From Candidatus Chloroploca asiatica (GTDB lineage Bacteria; Chloroflexota; Chloroflexia; Chloroflexales; Chloroflexaceae), in NCBI RefSeq assembly GCF_002532075.1, contig NZ_LYXE01000050.1, positions 1 to 64,000 of the forward strand: 64,000 nucleotides of DNA, in the 5' to 3' direction. The position numbers and the translations under genes are program-made. Each line of letters begins with the position of its first letter. The stretch's first letter is position 1. Below, in pieces: positions 1 to 9,036 of the stretch. Under the pieces are notes generated by a model. It saw nothing but the letters and a program-made list of their open reading frames with translations, searched no databases and had not been told where the DNA came from.

Positions 1-135
1 GTGCTCTTGGTGCGGGCCCTGAACCACCAGTCCATCCCCATGCCGCAACGCTTGTCCCCCGAACCCTGGCCAACGACACCGCCATACCATCCCGAAAGAA
101 ACGAACGTCATGACGCTCCCTCGGCCCGTGAATAA
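1..135 (+). CDS. Possible C-terminal end of a protein cut by the window edge
   Basis: Frame 1 is open from the first base to a TAA at 133-135, giving 44 residues that are rich in proline, arginine and glutamate. The open stretch could be the tail of a gene that starts to the left of the window. No domain can be recognised in such a short, low-complexity tail, and chance openness in GC-rich DNA is quite possible. The family is unknown. Confidence 0.3.
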   Translation: MLLVRALNHQSIPMPQRLSPEPWPTTPPYHPERNERHDAPSARE

Positions 136-171
136 AAAAACCTACCCCCAAAAGGGCCCCTGGCCCCCGGC

Positions 172-230
172 CCTGTAGGGGCACCCCTTGCGGGTGCCCT
201 GGTGGGGTGCATACACGGAAGATGCAATCG
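172..230. repeat. Dispersed palindromic GGGCACC element, copy 1
   Basis: The near-palindromic core GGGGCACCCCTTGCGGGTGC at about 178-197 is followed by a conserved flank that includes GGGGTGCATACACGGAAG and ends in GATGCAAT. The same core and flank recur at 10.7 kb (opposite orientation) and 28.0 kb, and the core alone is arrayed at 16.4 kb. The left end of this copy is less clear. The rest of 136-494 holds no gene that can be supported; the overlapping open frames are repeat-driven. Confidence 0.7.
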
Positions 231-312
231 CCCTGTGGGGGGCGTGAGACAGAGACCGGGCCGCTTTGAACGCAGAGGGGCGTGAGGCATGTGCCGCCTG
301 CTTGCCCGCTCG

Positions 313-373
313 GTTTGACGCAGAGGCGCAAAGGGTCATTGCGATCTTTGCGCCTTCGCGCCTTTGCGCCAAA
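313..373. repeat. Inverted pair of the 8-bp CCTTTGCG motif
   Basis: The sequence TTTGACGCAGAGGCGCAAAG at 313-332 is the reverse complement of the motif that reappears at 345-373 as TCTTTGCG-CCTTCGCG-CCTTTGCG-CCAAA. This is the only site in the window where both orientations face each other. It belongs to the same family as the copies at 2.3, 7.1, 7.9, 13.6, 16.4, 20.4 and 54.6 kb. Confidence 0.7.
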
Positions 374-494
374 CTAACTACCGTGGGTCGATCCCCTGAC
401 CCGGCGTGATATACGATAAAGCCCGCTGGAAGCCGATGGATCCCATCCACTGGCACGGTGGGAAGTCTGTGTCGCGAAGCAGCGGATCTTTTCT

Positions 495-1391
495 TTACGC
501 TGGTTCAAGCAAGGCTTCAACTTCGCTGACGGTAGGCAGGTTGCCGCGCCCGCCCAGGCCCTGGCAACTCAGGGCGGCGGCGGCGCTGGCAAACCGAATC
601 GCTAGGCGAATCGGGTCATCACGGAGCAATGCATAGAGCAGCGCGCCATGAAAGACATCGCCGGCCCCTGTGGTGTCAAGTGGCTCGATCTCGAAAGCTG
701 GGGTGTGAAAGAGTTCGCCCTTGTTGGCGCACCAACTTCCCTCGGCCCCGCAGGTCACAATCACTAGTTGTTCTTCGTAGCGACTGTGCAGGACACGGGC
801 GGCTTCCCAGGGTTCAACAACGCCGGTGGCCTGGCGGGCAAATTCGGCTGAGACAACGATCAGATTGCAGAGCGGCAGCAGCTCGAGCGTATGCTCACGG
901 ACGCGCTCGGCGTCGATCATGACGAGGCCCCCGGTGGCCTGCATGGTACGCGCTGCGTGCAACGCTACCTGGGGCATGTGCGTGTCAATAAGCAGCGCCC
1001 GTGCCGAGCGGATCAATTCGTGCTCGAGCGGTACTTGTTCCAATACCGTGGGATCATTGTGCCACCAGACGGTACGACGGTCACGACCTGGCTCGGCCAG
1101 CACAAAGCTGACGTGCGAAGTCCCTGGCCGCACATGCATCGCCTGCGTATCGATCCCGACGGTTTGCAGATCGGCGAGAATCCGTTGCCCATACCCGTCA
1201 TTGCCCACGGCCCCCGTCATTGCGACTCGCGCCCCCATGCGCGCCAACGTTGCCAGGGCCGTCGCAACTGGCCCCCCGCCCATTTCGTGCCAACCGGTCA
1301 GCGACTGCTTTGCCCCAAAGAGCGGTTGCTCTTCAGTCACCCCAATCAGATCGAGTGAGGCGATGCCCAAGCCTACCACATCGTAGCGCAT
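495..1391 (-). CDS. PfkB-family carbohydrate kinase
   Basis: This is a 298-residue cytosolic sugar or nucleoside kinase of the ribokinase/PfkB family, which transfers phosphate from ATP to a hydroxymethyl group. The N-terminal substrate-binding strand reads GLGIASLDLIG, and a glycine-rich GGGPVATALATLARMG motif follows near residue 38. The C-terminal signature DTTGAGDVFHGALL, near residue 240, carries the catalytic Asp and the anion hole. The length is normal for the family. It lies 21 bp after lysZ on the same strand and is probably co-transcribed with it. The exact substrate (ribose, fructose, adenosine or another) cannot be read from the sequence. Confidence 0.88.
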   Translation of the reverse strand: MRYDVVGLGIASLDLIGVTEEQPLFGAKQSLTGWHEMGGGPVATALATLARMGARVAMTGAVGNDGYGQRILADLQTVGIDTQAMHVRPGTSHVSFVLAEPGRDRRTVWWHNDPTVLEQVPLEHELIRSARALLIDTHMPQVALHAARTMQATGGLVMIDAERVREHTLELLPLCNLIVVSAEFARQATGVVEPWEAARVLHSRYEEQLVIVTCGAEGSWCANKGELFHTPAFEIEPLDTTGAGDVFHGALLYALLRDDPIRLAIRFASAAAALSCQGLGGRGNLPTVSEVEALLEPA

Positions 1392-1412
1392 ACTGCTGCC
1401 TTCTCTCTTAGC

Positions 1413-2216
1413 TTACCCAATGACGGTGCCGTGTCCGTCGAGTGCGAGTGAGACCGAATTGGCTCGCCGCGCATCACCAATGATGACCCGTCCAACACCG
1501 GCGGCCAGGGCTTCCTGCGCCCCAAGAATCTTCTTTTTCATGCGCCCCTCGGCATAGGGAAGCACGGTTTCAATCTCATCAGGTGCGATCTGAGTGATGA
1601 GCGACGTTTCGTCGGGGAAATTGCGGAGCAGACCAGGGATATTCGAGAGCAAGAGGAGTGTCGTTGCGCCGAGGGCGGCGGCAATCGCGGCGGCGGCGCG
1701 ATCACCGTCAACATTCAGCGCCTCGCCTGCCTCAGAGCAAGCCAGGGGCGCAATCACCGGCAGATAACCGCCCTCGAGCAGTGACCGCAGCAGGGTCACA
1801 TTTGTCTGCTCGATCGTCCCGGTCCAGTCATCACGCAAGAGTTTCTGGCGTCCCTGTTCAAGAATCCGAATCGTCGCCTTGCGTCGCCCTTCGAGCAGGC
1901 GTCCATCGAGTCCACTCAGACCAACGGCATTGCATCCACGGGCTTGCAGGCGTTCGACCAGCCCTTTGTTGACGAGGCCACCGGTCGCCATCATAAAGAG
2001 TTCGAGCGTGCGTCGGTCGGTATAGCGACTGGTGTACCCACTCGGTGAGGTGACAAAGCGGGCCGGATGGCCTACCGCATCGCCCAGGCGATTTGTCTCG
2101 TGGGAACCGCCGTGAACGAGCACCAGACTTTCGCCTTGTTTGTAGTGTGCGGCGAGATCATCACAGAGGGCGTCGTAGTTATTGCCAGCGCTTCCCCCGA
2201 CTTTAATAACAATCAT
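1413..2216 (-). CDS. lysZ: [LysW]-aminoadipate/glutamate kinase (acetylglutamate kinase family)
   Basis: This amino-acid kinase most resembles LysZ, which phosphorylates the side-chain carboxylate of alpha-aminoadipate (or glutamate) carried on the LysW protein in lysine/arginine biosynthesis. It begins MIVIKVGGSAGNN and has VHGGSHETN, TSRYTDRRTLELF and GLSGLDGRL, as LysZ proteins do; ArgB is the alternative. The open frame could start upstream at 2258, but the ATG at 2216 gives the conserved N-terminus and is preceded by a GAGGA ribosome site. The resulting 267 residues fit the family. Other lys/arg genes are not in the window. The PfkB kinase lies just downstream. Confidence 0.85.
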   Translation of the reverse strand: MIVIKVGGSAGNNYDALCDDLAAHYKQGESLVLVHGGSHETNRLGDAVGHPARFVTSPSGYTSRYTDRRTLELFMMATGGLVNKGLVERLQARGCNAVGLSGLDGRLLEGRRKATIRILEQGRQKLLRDDWTGTIEQTNVTLLRSLLEGGYLPVIAPLACSEAGEALNVDGDRAAAAIAAALGATTLLLLSNIPGLLRNFPDETSLITQIAPDEIETVLPYAEGRMKKKILGAQEALAAGVGRVIIGDARRANSVSLALDGHGTVIG

Positions 2217-2272
2217 CGAATCCTCATCTTTTGCAAGGCTTTTGTGTGTTATAACCACTGTTATGGTACGCT

Positions 2273-2289
2273 ATTATAGCAGGCCTGCT
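2273..2289 (-). promoter_or_regulatory. -10 box and palindrome upstream of lysZ
   Basis: On the minus strand a perfect TATAAT lies at 2278-2273, about 57 bases before the lysZ ATG. Immediately upstream is the perfect 12-bp palindrome AGCAGGCCTGCT (2278-2289), where a repressor could block RNA polymerase. The -35 region is poor, so the promoter may be weak or activated. The operator role is inferred. Confidence 0.45.
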
Positions 2290-2331
2290 TGGATTGTATC
2301 CATAAAGGTTGGCGTATGAAGCTTCATTAAA

Positions 2332-2360
2332 CCTTAGCGCCTCTGCGCCTTTGCGTCAAA
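2332..2360 (+). repeat. CCTTTGCG tandem-octamer motif, copy 2
   Basis: The stretch CCTTAGCG-CCTCTGCG-CCTTTGCG-TCAAA lies between the divergent lysZ and amidase genes. It is preceded by GAAGCTTC, as are several other copies. Confidence 0.7.
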
Positions 2361-2412
2361 TAATCCGTCTGCTTGGCAAGGTATTGCTTCTAGTCCGCAA
2401 AGGTTACATAAC

Positions 2413-3597
2413 ATGCTACGTTCGGTTCGTCTGTTGCCGCTGGTTCTTCTTTCTATCGTGCTCCTTGCGGCCTGTACTCCCGTTTATGCGTTGGCGCCGA
2501 CGCCGACGGCCGTGGTGCCTGATCCCTCACCGGTGGCGCGTGCGGCGCCGATCCTTGCGGCACCAACGCCGCCGCAAGCCGTGCGTTCGTTTGATCCGGC
2601 TCCAACGAGTGCGGTAGTTCCCTCACCGGTCTCCCCCACTGCCGACGCCGCTGATGAGCAAGCGCCGACTGAGGAGGCTGCGGAGGTGCCGGCACCTGAG
2701 GATGCGCCAGGTGCAACGGGGGTTCCTACGCCGACTCCACGCGATCCCGCAACCCCGCCCCGGGTTGGCCTCCAGGTGGGCCACCTGCGTTCCAATGAAT
2801 TGCCCGACGAACTGGCGCGTCTGCGCACCTCGACCGGTGCACGCTGGGGGCGGATTACCGAAGCCGAGTTGAATCTCGAGATTGTCAATCGGATCACGCC
2901 CTTGCTCGAAGCTGAAGGCGTAGTCGTAGACATTATTCCTGCGACGGTGCCACCTGGATATGATGCCGATGCGTTCCTTGCCATTCATGCCGATGGTTCG
3001 ACCAGTGGCGGGCCGCGTGGCTGGAAGCTCGCCACGCCCTGGCGCGCCTCTGAGGCGAGCAAGGCCCTGATGGCTGCTGTTGGATCCGCGTATGGCCCAG
3101 GGACAGGCATGCCAGAAGATGTTGGCGGCGTGACCTTCAATATGAAGGGCTACTATGCGTTTAGTTGGCGGCGCTACACCCACGCGATCACGTCAACGAC
3201 GCCAGCGATCATTGTCGAGATGGGCTTTATGACCAACGCCGCCGACCGCGAGATCCTCTTTGGGCAACCTGATCGCATTGCCAACGCTATTGCCACCGGC
3301 ATTCTCGACTACTTGAAGGCGCGTGATCCCAATGATGGCGCGGCGCTCTTGCCGCCTGATTATCCCGTCATGCGGGCGCTCGCCGACGGTACGATCATCC
3401 GCGCTATCCCGCAGGATAACGGGCGCATCCTGGCCCGTGTTGGCCCCGAGGCGCGCATTGTGCCCTTCGATCTTCAGGATGGTTGGTACCAGGTCTTTAC
3501 CCGCGTCGGCGATCAGCGCATCGTTGGTTGGGTACGCGAAGATCAGGTCGCGCCCACCAATGAACAATCTGTCTTCCCTACCCCCACCAATCCCTAA
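2413..3597 (+). CDS. N-acetylmuramoyl-L-alanine amidase lipoprotein with C-terminal SH3-like domain
   Basis: This 394-residue exported enzyme cleaves the amide bond between MurNAc and L-Ala of peptidoglycan (Amidase_3 family). A lipoprotein signal ends in the lipobox LLAAC near residue 21. A Pro/Ala/Thr-rich spacer runs to about residue 115. The catalytic domain covers residues 118-300 with the family's zinc and acid residues visible in order: His in LQVGHL, Glu in ITEAELNLE, His in AIHADG and Glu in IVEMGFMTN. The last 70 residues resemble a bacterial SH3 wall-binding domain and include GWYQVFTRV and VGWVREDQV. It stands alone, followed directly by a strong hairpin terminator. Confidence 0.9.
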   Translation: MLRSVRLLPLVLLSIVLLAACTPVYALAPTPTAVVPDPSPVARAAPILAAPTPPQAVRSFDPAPTSAVVPSPVSPTADAADEQAPTEEAAEVPAPEDAPGATGVPTPTPRDPATPPRVGLQVGHLRSNELPDELARLRTSTGARWGRITEAELNLEIVNRITPLLEAEGVVVDIIPATVPPGYDADAFLAIHADGSTSGGPRGWKLATPWRASEASKALMAAVGSAYGPGTGMPEDVGGVTFNMKGYYAFSWRRYTHAITSTTPAIIVEMGFMTNAADREILFGQPDRIANAIATGILDYLKARDPNDGAALLPPDYPVMRALADGTIIRAIPQDNGRILARVGPEARIVPFDLQDGWYQVFTRVGDQRIVGWVREDQVAPTNEQSVFPTPTNP

Positions 3598-3613
3598 CGT
3601 ATCTGACCAGTTG

Positions 3614-3662
3614 TTGTGTGCGCAAAAAAAGCCAGCTAGGCTGGCTTTTTTTGCGCACACAA
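3614..3662. terminator. Bidirectional hairpin terminator
   Basis: A perfect inverted repeat with 23-base arms and a 3-base loop lies between the convergent amidase and C25 peptidase genes. The GC-rich inner stem GCCAGC/GCTGGC is flanked by seven A and seven T, so it can act as an intrinsic terminator in both directions. The arms continue past the T-run for ten further bases. Confidence 0.9.
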
Positions 3663-3663
3663 C

Positions 3664-6165
3664 TCACCTCCCCACCACGGGTAAAAAGATCGCGCCCGCT
3701 TCCTGGTGGATCTGCAGGATCGTGAGTGGATCACCAAGCAAGACAAACGTGCGCAGTGACGCCTGGCAGCAGCGGGTGGTGCCAAAGAGTTCGAGCGATC
3801 CGGCGAGCGTCAGGCGCCCGAGTGAAGCCTGCTGCGGTGCCGCCCAGAGCGCCCGATAGAAGCCGCGTTGCAGCGCGTCGTGTCCATACAGTACCCCTAA
3901 TCCAGTTGAACTCCACGCGGCAATGGCACCGCCATCAGCCTGGATCACCAGGCGTTCGTCAATCGAGGTGCCCCGCGAGGCCGGGATCTGGAAGGAACCG
4001 GTGAGACAACTCATACTCAGTACCACCGGCAACCGCGTCTGATTGCCGAGGCTGTCTACGTCAAAGAGGCCAAGCAAATACTGGTGCTGATCGGGTTCGC
4101 CCGGGTTCAGCGGTGGCCCGGTGTAGGCCCATTGGTATTGGAGCCCATGCCCAATGTAGTGGACAATGGCAGCCCCGTCGCGGAAGGCTTGCATCGTGCG
4201 GTCACGGGCTACGAGCGGATCGCGTTCGCGCCACGGATCACCAGGCGGGGCTGCGGGATCATAGAGCATGCGCGTAAGCCGAAGGCCCGCCGGGTGCAGC
4301 GCGGCACTCTCGGCAACGGCTTGCGCAAAATTACCAGCGAAGTCGTTGTTATCGGCAATGTAGGCAATCGTGCGCTGCCACGGTTCATTTGAGAGTGTCT
4401 GTTCGTACGTCAAGATTTTGTTGACGACGTCTTCTACTTCAACTCCACTCTTTGCTGGAATGCGCCCGATCCACATATCTTGCAAACTGTCGCTCTGCGG
4501 ATCATTGCCGTGTAACTGGACATAACATGTGTCGCAAGCGGTTTCGCCGAGCCATGGGTCAACAAAGGCGAGGTAGGGCGGGACGCGGATCGGCTGGTTG
4601 AAGCCAAAGTAGTTGCGGGGATCGCTGCTGCCGTCACCCACGAGGGTCACACTGGTTGGCGCAACCGCCCAGGTCTCGGCGGCATAGCGCAGGAAGCTCC
4701 GGATTGCTTCAGGATCAAGCTGGCCGTGGCTCCAGGTTGCATAGATCGCCTCGGTTGCCACGGCGGCCACTGTGTGTCCCTGGCTGCGACGGTGCGCAAG
4801 CAGCGGTTCAAGCGCGGCGATAAACTCTTGCGGGGCAAGGTAGAGGGCTTCAGCATTCAGGGGTTGTGCCAGGTCAACTGGGATTGTACGCCGTAGTTCG
4901 GGCGTGTGCAGGGTGCCTTCGCCGGTGACAAGGTAGTGCCCAGGCGTGCTTGCCTCATGCACAAAACGTGGCCCGGCAAAGTGCAGGCGCACCGGGCGGG
5001 TGCGATCGTCAACGAGATAGATCGCAGATGACGTGGGCCGTTCCTGGAGATGATAAATAAATTTTCCGGTCTCACCAAGAAAAGTCGCCCCGCGTTGCGC
5101 CAGATCCAGGGTGACAGGGGCTTGCCAACTGACCGCATCAACATGGACGCGATCAGATCGAATACCTGGCAAAAGCGCCACCGTCACCGTAGGCCCACGG
5201 GTTGGCATCAGCGTCTCGACCGCCCAGAGGCCGCTGCCTGACCATTGTTGGCGAACAGTATGGTCGGCGAGCCGTACTTCGAGGGTATGCTGCTCACGCG
5301 AAAAGGTGTCGCCCTCAACCGTCAGCTTAACCGGGCCTGGTGCGGCAGGCAGTTGCGTGGACAGCGGAACCTCATACACCGGTGGGACAGGTTTGGTATC
5401 ACTTGCGTCCACCCGCAGATCCCGACTGAAAAAGTGATCGCCATCATGCCCTGGCAAACGCGACTCATAGACCCTATTCTCGCGCCATGTTCCTTGTTCC
5501 AAGGCGGTGGTGCGGATCGGGATCAACAGACTGGCCGGGCCTGGCTGGGCCTCAAGGTGGGCCATCCGCAGACCGGGGGTGGCACCACTGGTCAGCCAGA
5601 AGATCGCCGTGTCTGACCAACGATCACCTGGCTCGGCATAAAAGCGCAGTTCAACCAGGGTGCCCTGCGCATCGCGCACCTCTTCCAGGGCGACCGCGTT
5701 GCCACGATGCATCAGGTGGGCATTGGCGACTGCCTCAAGCGGGAAACCTGCGGCAACGAGCGAAGCGACGGGAAGGCGCTGCATCCCCGTGGCCGTGACA
5801 TGCACATGCCAGGCTGGCTGCGTGGCAGCAGGGTCTGGGGGCGGTGCGCCCGTGGCAAACGGTGTTGTCGTCAGCGTGGCGAGCTCGTGCAGATCGGTCA
5901 CGCGACCAGCTCCAACCACTTCAACTTCCAACGCCCCATTCCCGGCATCAAATACGCGCACCTGCTGACCACGGAGCCAGCCCTCACGGACGAGGGTGTT
6001 GGTCGGGTTGACGTACGTAGCCGAAGCAGTGGTGCCAGTGAGGAACAGAACGAAGAAGCTGAACCAGGCAAGTGAGCGGAGGGCTGTGGCATGGCGAAAC
6101 CAGGCCACAGCACCCCACCAGGTAATGCGAGCACGCCTTCCTCTACGCTGCACGGCGACGCACAA
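3664..6165 (-). CDS. Peptidase C25 (gingipain-like) family protein
   Basis: This is an 833-residue secreted cysteine peptidase of family C25. After a basic N-terminus with a hydrophobic segment (LAWFSFFVLFLTGTTASA, near residues 32-49), a long beta-rich region precedes the catalytic domain at about residues 450-820. Family landmarks are LVGDGSSDPRNYFG, a metal-site-like WIGRIPAKS, the catalytic His in IVHYIGHG and the catalytic Cys in LSMSCLTGSF. Its start overlaps the 3' end of the upstream LPETG protein gene by 23 bp, so the two are probably translated as a unit. A surface or secreted proteolytic role is likely; the substrate is unknown. It lacks the sorting domain of Porphyromonas homologues. 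Confidence 0.85.
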   Translation of the reverse strand: MCVAVQRRGRRARITWWGAVAWFRHATALRSLAWFSFFVLFLTGTTASATYVNPTNTLVREGWLRGQQVRVFDAGNGALEVEVVGAGRVTDLHELATLTTTPFATGAPPPDPAATQPAWHVHVTATGMQRLPVASLVAAGFPLEAVANAHLMHRGNAVALEEVRDAQGTLVELRFYAEPGDRWSDTAIFWLTSGATPGLRMAHLEAQPGPASLLIPIRTTALEQGTWRENRVYESRLPGHDGDHFFSRDLRVDASDTKPVPPVYEVPLSTQLPAAPGPVKLTVEGDTFSREQHTLEVRLADHTVRQQWSGSGLWAVETLMPTRGPTVTVALLPGIRSDRVHVDAVSWQAPVTLDLAQRGATFLGETGKFIYHLQERPTSSAIYLVDDRTRPVRLHFAGPRFVHEASTPGHYLVTGEGTLHTPELRRTIPVDLAQPLNAEALYLAPQEFIAALEPLLAHRRSQGHTVAAVATEAIYATWSHGQLDPEAIRSFLRYAAETWAVAPTSVTLVGDGSSDPRNYFGFNQPIRVPPYLAFVDPWLGETACDTCYVQLHGNDPQSDSLQDMWIGRIPAKSGVEVEDVVNKILTYEQTLSNEPWQRTIAYIADNNDFAGNFAQAVAESAALHPAGLRLTRMLYDPAAPPGDPWRERDPLVARDRTMQAFRDGAAIVHYIGHGLQYQWAYTGPPLNPGEPDQHQYLLGLFDVDSLGNQTRLPVVLSMSCLTGSFQIPASRGTSIDERLVIQADGGAIAAWSSTGLGVLYGHDALQRGFYRALWAAPQQASLGRLTLAGSLELFGTTRCCQASLRTFVLLGDPLTILQIHQEAGAIFLPVVGR

Positions 6166-6994
6166 GGAAACTCGCGGTAATCAGCGCAAAGCCAAGGATC
6201 AGCGCAAGCAGCGGCGCAAAAGCCGAGGACGCCACCCCAGTTTCGGGCAGCGTTGCGGGAACCTCAACAACCACCAGTTCAACGCTCGACTCATTATTAT
6301 TGGGATCGCCATCGGGCGACGTGCTTGAGACAACGGCGAGATTCGTATTGTTAGGCGGCGACACCATCGCCGTGACCGTCGCAGTCACCGTGATCGTCAC
6401 CGTCTCACCGGGATCGAGCGTCCCGATCACCACGCGCACCCGCTGACCATCAACCGTCACCTCACCACGGCTCGCCACGACTTCGACTGGGGTCACGAAA
6501 GTCGGCAACACATCTTCCACGACCACATCAACCGCCTGCAAACCACCGCGATTTGTCACCAGGATCGTATAGACAACCTGGGAACCAACGGTTGCTACGG
6601 GCGGTTCAACACTCTTGGTCACCGCAGGATCGGCGGGCATACCAGGGACTGGTGTCGGGCTCGGCGTCGGCGTCCGCGTCGGTTGTGCGGGCGGCGGAAG
6701 CTCTCCACCAGGGGTAGGCGTGTTGGTAGGCAATGGGGGGGCAGTGGAGACGGGGGTATTCGTAGGCGTATTTGTTGGTGCCGGTGTGTCGGTTGGTACC
6801 GGTGTGTCGGTTGGTGCCGGTGTGTCGGTTGGTACCGGTGTGTCGGTTGGCGTAGGCGGCTCAACCGTAGGAACCTCGGTGACCAACAGCGTAGATGACG
6901 CCTGTACCGGTGTCAAACCAACGGGCAAGATACCCCATGCAATCAGCAACAGACCCATTGAGAGCAATAAGATGCGCAGACTCACAGCCTTCAT
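6143..6994 (-). CDS. DUF11-repeat surface protein with LPETG sorting signal
   Basis: This 283-residue cell-surface protein has a signal peptide (residues 1-33) and then a Thr-Pro-rich stalk made of repeated TDTPVPTDTPAP units (about residues 45-115). One DUF11/conserved-repeat beta domain follows (about 125-235, with TKSVEPPVATVGSQVVYTI and NRGGLQAVDVVVEDVLP). At the C-terminus are LPETG, a hydrophobic helix and the positive tail RRRAA, which together form a sortase or archaeosortase-like anchor. An AGGAG site precedes the ATG by six bases. The C25 peptidase follows with overlap. No sortase gene is in the window. Confidence 0.85.
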   Translation of the reverse strand: MKAVSLRILLLSMGLLLIAWGILPVGLTPVQASSTLLVTEVPTVEPPTPTDTPVPTDTPAPTDTPVPTDTPAPTNTPTNTPVSTAPPLPTNTPTPGGELPPPAQPTRTPTPSPTPVPGMPADPAVTKSVEPPVATVGSQVVYTILVTNRGGLQAVDVVVEDVLPTFVTPVEVVASRGEVTVDGQRVRVVIGTLDPGETVTITVTATVTAMVSPPNNTNLAVVSSTSPDGDPNNNESSVELVVVEVPATLPETGVASSAFAPLLALILGFALITASFLVRRRAA

Positions 6995-7143
6995 CGTTGG
7001 CTCCTGGCAATAGTTGAGATAGACTTAGCTACTATAGAAGCCTATCATATCATAGATCGGGTGTTTTTTGCGCATAAAACAGTGGATGGGCAGGGCTGCC
7101 TTATGACGCAAAGGCTCAAAGCTTCGCATAAAGTTTCCTCAAA

Positions 7144-7173
7144 CCTTTGCGCCTCTGCGCCTTTGTGTCAAAA
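7144..7173 (+). repeat. CCTTTGCG tandem-octamer motif, copy 3
   Basis: CCTTTGCG-CCTCTGCG-CCTTTGTG-TCAAA lies between the surface-protein gene and msrA. It is preceded by AAAGCTTCGC, as at 54.6 kb. Confidence 0.7.
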
Positions 7174-7277
7174 CATCAACCTTCTGGGCATGGTATGGCA
7201 CCGAGGTACAGGCTTGCCCCTTCGTCATGAATCAGGTAGACTAAAAAGAAAGCTTTATCATGCAATAAGGAAAGCAG

Positions 7278-7820
7278 ATGACTGACAAACAATCCGAAGT
7301 CGTTACCCTTGGTGGGGGATGCTTCTGGTGTCTTGAGGCCGTTTTTGATCAACTGGTCGGCGTTGAAGATGTTGTTTCGGGGTATATGGGCGGGCATGTG
7401 ACCAACCCGACCTACGAACAGGTCTGTGGCGGGCGGACTGGCCATGCCGAAGTTGTGCAGGTACGCTTTGATCCTGCGCAGCTCAGCTTTCGCGAGGTAC
7501 TCGATGTCTTCTTCACTATTCATGATCCGACGACCCTGAATCGTCAGGGCAATGACGTCGGTCCTCAGTATCGGTCGGCGATCTTCTACCATTCATCCGA
7601 ACAGCAGGCGACGGCGACCGAAGTGATCAATGACCTGAATCAGCAGCGGCTCTGGCCGCGTCCGATTGTCACCGAAGTCGCGGCTGCGAGTCATTTCTAC
7701 GTTGCCGAGAACTATCACCAGGAGTATTTTGCCCTTAACGGCAGCCAGCCGTACTGCCAATGGGTAATTGTGCCCAAGGTCGCCAAATTTCGCAAACAGT
7801 ACGCCGCAAAACTTAAGTAA
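7278..7820 (+). CDS. msrA: Peptide-methionine (S)-S-oxide reductase
   Basis: MsrA reduces the S-epimer of methionine sulfoxide in proteins and free methionine, repairing oxidative damage in the cytosol. The N-terminal [12 protein letters not shown] motif gives the nucleophilic Cys at residue 15. The family blocks [25 protein letters not shown] and [19 protein letters not shown] follow, and an aromatic YHQEYF segment lies near the C-terminus. The length of 180 residues is normal. An AAGGA site sits six bases before the ATG. It is monocistronic and ends at a perfect palindrome. The resolving cysteine is probably at the C-terminal SQPYC. Confidence 0.95.
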   Translation: MTDKQSEVVTLGGGCFWCLEAVFDQLVGVEDVVSGYMGGHVTNPTYEQVCGGRTGHAEVVQVRFDPAQLSFREVLDVFFTIHDPTTLNRQGNDVGPQYRSAIFYHSSEQQATATEVINDLNQQRLWPRPIVTEVAAASHFYVAENYHQEYFALNGSQPYCQWVIVPKVAKFRKQYAAKLK

Positions 7821-7832
7821 GCGACGTCATAG

Positions 7833-7862
7833 CATGGAAGCTTGGCGCGCCAAGCTTCCATG
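7833..7862. terminator. 30-bp perfect palindrome between msrA and aroF
   Basis: A perfect 30-base palindrome with no loop, centred on GGCGCGCC, starts 13 bases after the msrA stop. It faces the 3' end of the convergent aroF gene. It lacks a T-run, so terminator activity is likely but not certain. Confidence 0.65.
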
Positions 7863-7872
7863 AAACTCAATA

Positions 7873-7902
7873 CCTTTGCGCCTTTGCGCCTTTGCGTCAA
7901 AA
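7873..7902 (+). repeat. CCTTTGCG tandem-octamer motif, copy 4
   Basis: Three exact tandem copies of CCTTTGCG are followed by TCAAA. This is the clearest 8-bp periodicity of the family in this window. It lies immediately before the stop of aroF. Confidence 0.75.
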
Positions 7903-7911
7903 AAATCGTGC

Positions 7912-8928
7912 CTACACGTGTTTGCCCAGTGCAGCGGCGACTGCGGCGACCTGCGGCATCAGTTTCGCGAAATTCTCGAGGCTCAGCGACTGGCCGCCGT
8001 CCGAACGAGCGCGGTCGGGGTCGGGATGGGCTTCGATGATGATCCCGTCGGCACCGGCGGCAATGCTCGCCAGGGCCAGCGGTGGCACGAGGTACCACTT
8101 GCCGGTTCCGTGGCTCGGGTCGGCAATGACGGGCAGGTGCGTGCGGCGCTTTGCCAGCGCGACAGCATTGAGATCCATCGTATTGCGGGTCGCCGTCTCG
8201 AAGGTGCGAATGCCCCGCTCGCAGAGGATCACATTGGGGTTGCCCTGGGCGGTGACATACTCAGCTGAAAGCAGCCACTCCTCGATCGTCGCCGAGAGGC
8301 CGCGTTTGAGCAGGACGGGCATGCCGGTGCGCCCGACTTCTTCGAGCAACTGGTAATTCTGCATATTGCGGGCACCGATCTGCAGCACATCGGCATAGCG
8401 GGCAACGAGGTCAACATCATTGATCGTCATCACCTCGGTGACAATCGGCAACCCAGTCTCGTCGCGGGCCTGGGCCAGCAATTTCAAGCCCTGTTCACCG
8501 AGCCCGCGGAAGGTGTAGGGCGACGAGCGTGGCTTGAAGGCCCCACCACGCAACATCGACGCCCCGGCCTCGCGGACAGCGCGTGCTGTTGCCATAATCT
8601 GCTCTTCGCTTTCGACCGAACACGGGCCAGCGATGACGACACAACGCTCGCCGCCAACCTTGACCCCCCGCACATCAACAATGGTGTCCATCGGGCGCAG
8701 TTCACGCGACACCAGTTTGTAGGGCTGCGTAATACGCAACGTCTCTTTGACCCCGGTGAAATGTTCGAGTTCCTCTTTGAGCGTGGGCGGAATCGCCGCT
8801 CCCACCACCCCGATCACCGTCCGCTCGGCGCCATAGACCATATGGCCGCGCAAATCATATTCGGCCAAGCGTTCCAGCACACTCTCGATCTGCTCCTGAG
8901 TTGACCCCGTCTGCATCACCACAATCAT
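7912..8928 (-). CDS. aroF: 3-deoxy-7-phosphoheptulonate synthase (type I beta)
   Basis: DAHP synthase condenses phosphoenolpyruvate and erythrose-4-phosphate in the first step of the shikimate pathway. A ferredoxin-like regulatory domain (residues 1-70, starting [15 protein letters not shown]) precedes the TIM barrel with [45 protein letters not shown] and DPSHGTGK. The frame is open up to 9033. The ATG at 8928 is chosen because it yields the 338-residue form known from Thermotoga-type enzymes and is preceded by GGAGAAGGAG at the right spacing. If 9033 were used, 35 unconserved residues would be added. It follows aroH, so feedback-controlled aromatic synthesis is likely. Confidence 0.93.
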   Translation of the reverse strand: MIVVMQTGSTQEQIESVLERLAEYDLRGHMVYGAERTVIGVVGAAIPPTLKEELEHFTGVKETLRITQPYKLVSRELRPMDTIVDVRGVKVGGERCVVIAGPCSVESEEQIMATARAVREAGASMLRGGAFKPRSSPYTFRGLGEQGLKLLAQARDETGLPIVTEVMTINDVDLVARYADVLQIGARNMQNYQLLEEVGRTGMPVLLKRGLSATIEEWLLSAEYVTAQGNPNVILCERGIRTFETATRNTMDLNAVALAKRRTHLPVIADPSHGTGKWYLVPPLALASIAAGADGIIIEAHPDPDRARSDGGQSLSLENFAKLMPQVAAVAAALGKHV

Positions 8929-9036
8929 TGCTTCGACTCCTTCTCCCTGAACTATCGGTGGATGGTATACGGCCTGCTGTGGCGGGGCGACCAGGCGCAG
9001 CGCCACGGATGGATCGGTTGGTTGCGCACTCATGCT

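Noticed and set aside
6615-7013. Gly/Val-rich plus-strand frame
   Set aside because: It is the antisense of the Thr-Pro stalk of the LPETG protein.
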